8,757 nucleotides of DNA, from contig CANKCT010000024.1 of the NCBI GenBank assembly GCA_947480465.1, positions 1 to 8,757 on the forward strand. Reading direction: 5' to 3'. Of the stretch, positions 6,015 to 8,757 are shown in pieces. How positions within the stretch are numbered: position 1 is the stretch's first letter; every line of letters starts with the position of its first letter. A program made the position numbers and the translations under genes. This stretch comes from Actinomycetota bacterium. Lineage in GTDB: Bacteria > Actinomycetota > Actinomycetes > Nanopelagicales > Nanopelagicaceae. The notes under the pieces were generated by a model. The model was not told where the DNA came from, searched no databases, and saw only the letters and a list, made by a program, of their open reading frames with translations.

Positions 6015-6785
6015 ATGACTTCCGGACTCATTTATGTTGCAATCATTGGAATGTGGGTTGCCTATTTTGCACCCCGCTGGATTCATGACCGCAATGAATT
6101 TTCTGGAAAGTCAGTCGAGCGATTTAAAGTGGCGCTTACGGTAGTTGCTAACTCTTCACTTCATTCACAGAGCGAACATTTGCAAATTGATTTAGATCGC
6201 GAAGCAAAAATCGCACAACTTCTATTGCGCCGCCGAATCATATTTGGATTATTAACTTTTTCACTTATAGCAACTTTAGTGGGAGGCTTTATGAACACGA
6301 TGCCGTTCTTGTATGCACTAATCCCAGCAACTGGAGTTTTAATCTATATTGCAAATGTACGCCGACAAAGTGTTGCGAGCAGTATTCAGCACCGTCGCAT
6401 CCAGCAGTTGCACAGACGTACGGCAGGTGTATCTGCTACTAATCTTGTAGAAGTTGTTACTCCAAAGAATTCGCAAGAGCAGTGGATTCCACTTTCCGAA
6501 CGCGAACTTAAAGGTGTTGTGATTTTGCCGCAAGGAAGCGCATCGGTTCGCAATGCTTGGCAGCCTGCGCAAACACCTGTACCAACATATGTGACTGCGC
6601 CTAAAGCCATCATTCCAAAGCGCGTCATAGATTTAACGGTTCCGGGAGCTTGGAGTGACGAGCAAGAGCGTCTTGAGCGCGAAGCTCTTGCCGCAGCTTC
6701 TCCATCAAGGGATCAAATATTTGACCAACAACTAGCCGATGAGGCTGTTGATCGACTTAATCAAGCTAAGGCTGCTAACGAATAA
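6015..6785 (+). CDS. sepX: SepX/GlpR-family membrane protein of the division machinery
   Basis: 256 aa. I chose the ATG at 6015 over a TTG at 5988 because the resulting N-terminus, MTSGLIYVAIIGMWVAYF, lines up with the start of Streptomyces SepX (MSSSGLIYAVIVGAWAAYL, from memory). Predicted membrane segments are 4-22, 76-93 and 96-114. The positive residues RWIHDR (21-26), RRR (72-74) and RR (116-117) suggest an outside N-terminus with the 23-75 loop and the 115-256 tail in the cytoplasm. The tail carries a Pro-rich motif (182-214, W..P....VPTYVTAPKA...R.IDLT.PGAWS) that I recognise from other actinobacterial members, and ends in a charged helix (215-256). SepX in Streptomyces and GlpR in Corynebacterium are needed for normal septation, and GlpR is the membrane receptor of Glp. 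The protein is shorter than those relatives, mostly through a reduced first cytoplasmic loop. Its stop abuts that of pmt with no gap. Confidence 0.82.
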   Translation: MTSGLIYVAIIGMWVAYFAPRWIHDRNEFSGKSVERFKVALTVVANSSLHSQSEHLQIDLDREAKIAQLLLRRRIIFGLLTFSLIATLVGGFMNTMPFLYALIPATGVLIYIANVRRQSVASSIQHRRIQQLHRRTAGVSATNLVEVVTPKNSQEQWIPLSERELKGVVILPQGSASVRNAWQPAQTPVPTYVTAPKAIIPKRVIDLTVPGAWSDEQERLEREALAAASPSRDQIFDQQLADEAVDRLNQAKAANE

Positions 6786-8060
6786 TTAGATCCAAGAGGG
6801 TAGCCACATCATCTTTATCCATTCCGAATAGTTGATGACTTGACCCGTGAACAACGGTAAAAAATAAATGAAATTGAGAAATACCAGCACTATTAAAGTG
6901 GAGACTATGCCAATTGAAACTTCTGGAGTTTTCGCTTTGTCTAAGAGTAATTTTATGCAGTAAAGAATTGCTAAGAGCATAAATGGTTCAAAAATAACTG
7001 CATAAAACGTAAAGACAGTGCGTTGTTGCAGCAAGAACCAAGGCAGATAACCAGCGCATATTCCAAGGACTACGATATTGATGGTTTTATCGAATTTTCT
7101 TATTGCAATTGAGCGAAACCAGAACCCAAACACTACGACAACTGCAATCGTGCCAAGCCACCACAGAATTGGAGTACCAATTGCAAGAACTTCCTGCGCA
7201 CAATTCTTTGAGCTGCACGATTGAGGAGAGTCATAAAAAAATGATGTGGGTCGCCCCATTATCATCCAGCTCCATGGGTTAGCTTGATACGAATGTTTAG
7301 TAGTCAGACTCGTATGAAAATTTAACATCTCAGCGTGATAGTGCCACCAGGATTTCAAAACATTTGAAGACCAATTCCTATCCCACCCCCGATCACTCAA
7401 TAGCCATCCACTCCAAGTTGTGAAATAAACTGAAATTGGAATTACGCCATACTGTAAGATTTTCAATAATGTAGGTTTTAACAGCGCGCGACCAGAGTAA
7501 GACGTAAATACTCGATAAATAGATATCAGTCCAATAGCTACTAAGAAATATAACGCACTCCATTTTGTACCAATAGCTAAACCAATAGCTACTCCGGCAT
7601 ACCAATGACGTTGGCGATACCAGAAATACACTGCCAACAAAACAAAAAAAGTCAGAAATAAATCCAGAAGGGCTGTTCTTGAATGTACTAGCACCATCCC
7701 ATCGAGTGCCATTAAAAGGGCGGCCAACGCTGTGAGCAAGGGTGAGAAAAATAAAACATGAACGAAACGTGCAAATAGAAGAATCAGTAGAACGCCAACT
7801 ATTGCAGTTGCAAATCTCCACCCAAATTCATTATCACCAAAGATTTTGATACCGATTGCAATCATCCATTTGCCGACTGGGGGATGAACTATGAACTCAG
7901 GCAAATTGGCGTTGACTTCAACCCCGTACTTGAGAAAATCACGTGCGCCATCAACGTAATACACCTCATCAAAAACAAAGCCTTTAGGCGTAGAAAGATT
8001 GATTAATCGCAGTGCCAAGGATGCAATGGCAATCAAGATTGGAGTAAGCGCGGCAACCAT
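6786..8060 (-). CDS. pmt: Dolichol/polyprenyl-phosphate-mannose protein O-mannosyltransferase (GT39)
   Basis: 424 aa, polytopic with about nine to eleven helices. It transfers mannose from polyprenyl-phosphate-mannose to Ser/Thr of secreted proteins at the outer face of the membrane. The PMT signature is plain: RLINLSTPKGFVFDEVYY (18-35) holds the catalytic Asp-Glu pair D31-E32 of the first outer loop. FIVHPPVGKWMI (56-67), ALDGMVLVHSRTALLD (118-133), GTKWSALYF (164-172) and the extracellular HAEMLNFHTSLTTKHSYQ (242-259) all fit. C282 and C287 in the outer loop match the CS...CAQEVLAIGTPILWW pattern. It is shorter than mycobacterial PMT (Rv1002c, about 520 aa), mainly because it starts directly at the first helix. 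No Shine-Dalgarno is present; a TANNNT box 7 nt upstream suggests a leaderless mRNA. Its divergent pairing with rsmI is conserved in actinobacteria. Confidence 0.9.
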   Translation of the reverse strand: MVAALTPILIAIASLALRLINLSTPKGFVFDEVYYVDGARDFLKYGVEVNANLPEFIVHPPVGKWMIAIGIKIFGDNEFGWRFATAIVGVLLILLFARFVHVLFFSPLLTALAALLMALDGMVLVHSRTALLDLFLTFFVLLAVYFWYRQRHWYAGVAIGLAIGTKWSALYFLVAIGLISIYRVFTSYSGRALLKPTLLKILQYGVIPISVYFTTWSGWLLSDRGWDRNWSSNVLKSWWHYHAEMLNFHTSLTTKHSYQANPWSWMIMGRPTSFFYDSPQSCSSKNCAQEVLAIGTPILWWLGTIAVVVVFGFWFRSIAIRKFDKTINIVVLGICAGYLPWFLLQQRTVFTFYAVIFEPFMLLAILYCIKLLLDKAKTPEVSIGIVSTLIVLVFLNFIYFLPLFTGQVINYSEWIKMMWLPSWI

Positions 8061-8062
8061 GT

Positions 8063-8078
8063 GCGCAATCGTATGCGC
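8063..8078. repeat. Palindrome enclosing the pmt -10 box
   Basis: GCGCA (8063-8067) and TGCGC (8074-8078) are perfect 5-bp inverted arms separated by 6 nt, and the 6 nt are exactly the putative pmt -10 box. A dimeric regulator bound here would block the promoter. The arms are short enough to arise by chance. Confidence 0.25.
8068..8073 (-). promoter_or_regulatory. Putative -10 box for a leaderless pmt transcript
   Basis: TACGAT on the minus strand matches TANNNT and ends 7 nt before the ATG at 8060. There is no Shine-Dalgarno in this stretch, which fits a leaderless mRNA. No good -35 is visible. Confidence 0.45.
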
Positions 8079-8110
8079 TTAATCGCGGAAATTACTGAGA
8101 TGATGGCCCA

Positions 8111-8757
8111 ATGGCACTCATATTGGCGGCAACCCCGCTCGGGAACCCGGGCGATGCGAGCACCCGTCTGAAGGTAGCCATTGAAAGCGCAACAATTATT
8201 GCCGCCGAAGACTCGCGGAGATTTCATCGACTCTGTGCAGATATCGAGGTTACATTTACCGCAAAAGTATTATCTTTTTTTGAGGGAAATGAAGAAGAGC
8301 GCTCCCGCGAACTTTTGAATGAGCTATCAGCAGGTGCAACAGTGTTAGTTGTATCAGATGCTGGAATGCCAACTATCAGCGATCCAGGTTTTCGTTTAAT
8401 GCGTGATGCAATTCAACAAGGAATCGAAGTGAGTGTTATTCCGGGACCAAGCGCTGTGACAATGGCAGTTGCTTTATCTGGTCTTCCTACCGATCGATTT
8501 ACTTTTGAGGGATTTCTACCTCGAGCCTCAGGAGCGCGATTAGCAACGTATGAGAAGCTCCGACACGAAGAGCGCACGATGGTTTTCTTTGAAGCACCGC
8601 ATCGCCTTGGTGATTCATTGGGTGATGCAGTAACAGTTTTTGGTAGTGACCGGCGCGGTGCAATCTGTCGCGAAATGACCAAGCGCTATGAAGAAACCAT
8701 TCGTGGCACTTTGAGTGAACTGTCATCATGGGCAGACTCAAATGAAGTTTTGGGCGA
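8111..8757 (+). CDS. rsmI: 16S rRNA (cytidine1402-2'-O)-methyltransferase RsmI (3' end outside window)
   Basis: 215 codons are visible and the gene runs off the right edge; a full-length RsmI is about 280 aa. An in-frame TGA at 8096-8098 leaves the ATG at 8111 as the only sensible start, giving MALILAATPLGNPGDAS. RsmI uses SAM to 2'-O-methylate C1402 in the decoding centre of 16S rRNA; with RsmH it makes m4Cm1402. The tetrapyrrole-methylase fold motifs are in order: ATPLGNPGD (7-15), IIAAEDSRR (29-37), SFFEGNEEER (55-64, usually 'HxHNExxR'), VVSDAGMPTISDPG (80-93), IPGPSA (110-115) and the GFLPR signature (134-138). The gene has no clear Shine-Dalgarno. It is divergent from pmt with 50 nt between them, the same pairing as Rv1002c and Rv1003. 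Confidence 0.93.
   Translation, partial: MALILAATPLGNPGDASTRLKVAIESATIIAAEDSRRFHRLCADIEVTFTAKVLSFFEGNEEERSRELLNELSAGATVLVVSDAGMPTISDPGFRLMRDAIQQGIEVSVIPGPSAVTMAVALSGLPTDRFTFEGFLPRASGARLATYEKLRHEERTMVFFEAPHRLGDSLGDAVTVFGSDRRGAICREMTKRYEETIRGTLSELSSWADSNEVLG

Noticed and set aside
8061..8110. Riboswitch or small RNA in the pmt-rsmI gap
   Set aside because: Only 50 nt, too short for known riboswitch folds, and the promoter elements already account for it.
8275..8281. Run of seven T in rsmI as a slippage or terminator site
   Set aside because: The protein reads through in the expected RsmI frame on both sides and no stem precedes the run.
1..8757. Mobile element, phage, defence or CRISPR content
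   Set aside because: All genes are chromosomal housekeeping or conserved actinobacterial families. No transposase, integrase, terminal repeats or regularly spaced repeats were seen on either strand.

Overview
The window looks like a streamlined, mid-GC actinobacterial chromosome, probably a freshwater 'Ca. Nanopelagicales' (acI) type lineage. The lineage is inferred from gene content, moderate base composition and very tight packing; no marker gene here settles it. The gene set and order follow a locus I know from Mycobacterium tuberculosis, Rv0991c (ruc) to Rv1003 (rsmI): FmdB/Ruc zinc ribbon, 5-formyl-THF cyclo-ligase, moeA/glp, rimJ, the SepX/GlpR membrane protein, PMT and rsmI. Two departures stand out. 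A copC, copD-ctaG, acyl-CoA dehydrogenase operon sits between the zinc-ribbon gene and the cyclo-ligase, and galU, which lies between the cyclo-ligase and moeA in mycobacteria, is absent.

Layout. 1-248 (-): start of a Ruc-like zinc-ribbon protein running off the left edge. 249-350: divergent intergenic region. 351-3861 (+): copC, copD-ctaG fusion and a FadE25-like dehydrogenase joined by 4-nt and 1-nt overlaps. 3858-4406 (-): 5-formyltetrahydrofolate cyclo-ligase, convergent with fadE and overlapping it by 4 nt. 4475-6785 (+): a MoeA/gephyrin-like protein (Glp), a RimJ-type acetyltransferase and a SepX/GlpR membrane protein. 6786-8060 (-): protein O-mannosyltransferase, abutting sepX with no gap. 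8111-8757 (+): rsmI, running off the right edge. No gap exceeds about 110 nt. No tRNA, rRNA, insertion sequence, CRISPR array or strong intrinsic terminator was seen.

Main observation. The MoeA homologue is not a molybdotransferase. It is about 303 aa instead of about 400, domain II with the PxDNSAMDGYA motif is cleanly missing, and the remaining active-site motifs (SGGVSxGxxD, MxPGKPxxFG, PGNP) are altered. It is nevertheless intact and sits two genes upstream of SepX/GlpR. In corynebacteria and Streptomyces, Glp and GlpR/SepX are cell-division proteins. The locus therefore looks like a stripped-down, division-only Glp-GlpR module in which the ancestral Moco enzyme has become a pure scaffold.

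A second oddity is CopC. Its fold pattern is recognisable, but the whole protein contains no histidine or cysteine, so the classical Cu(II) site is gone even though the copD-ctaG partner is kept. Several genes lack a Shine-Dalgarno sequence and carry a TANNNT box 6-8 nt before the ATG, which suggests leaderless transcripts.
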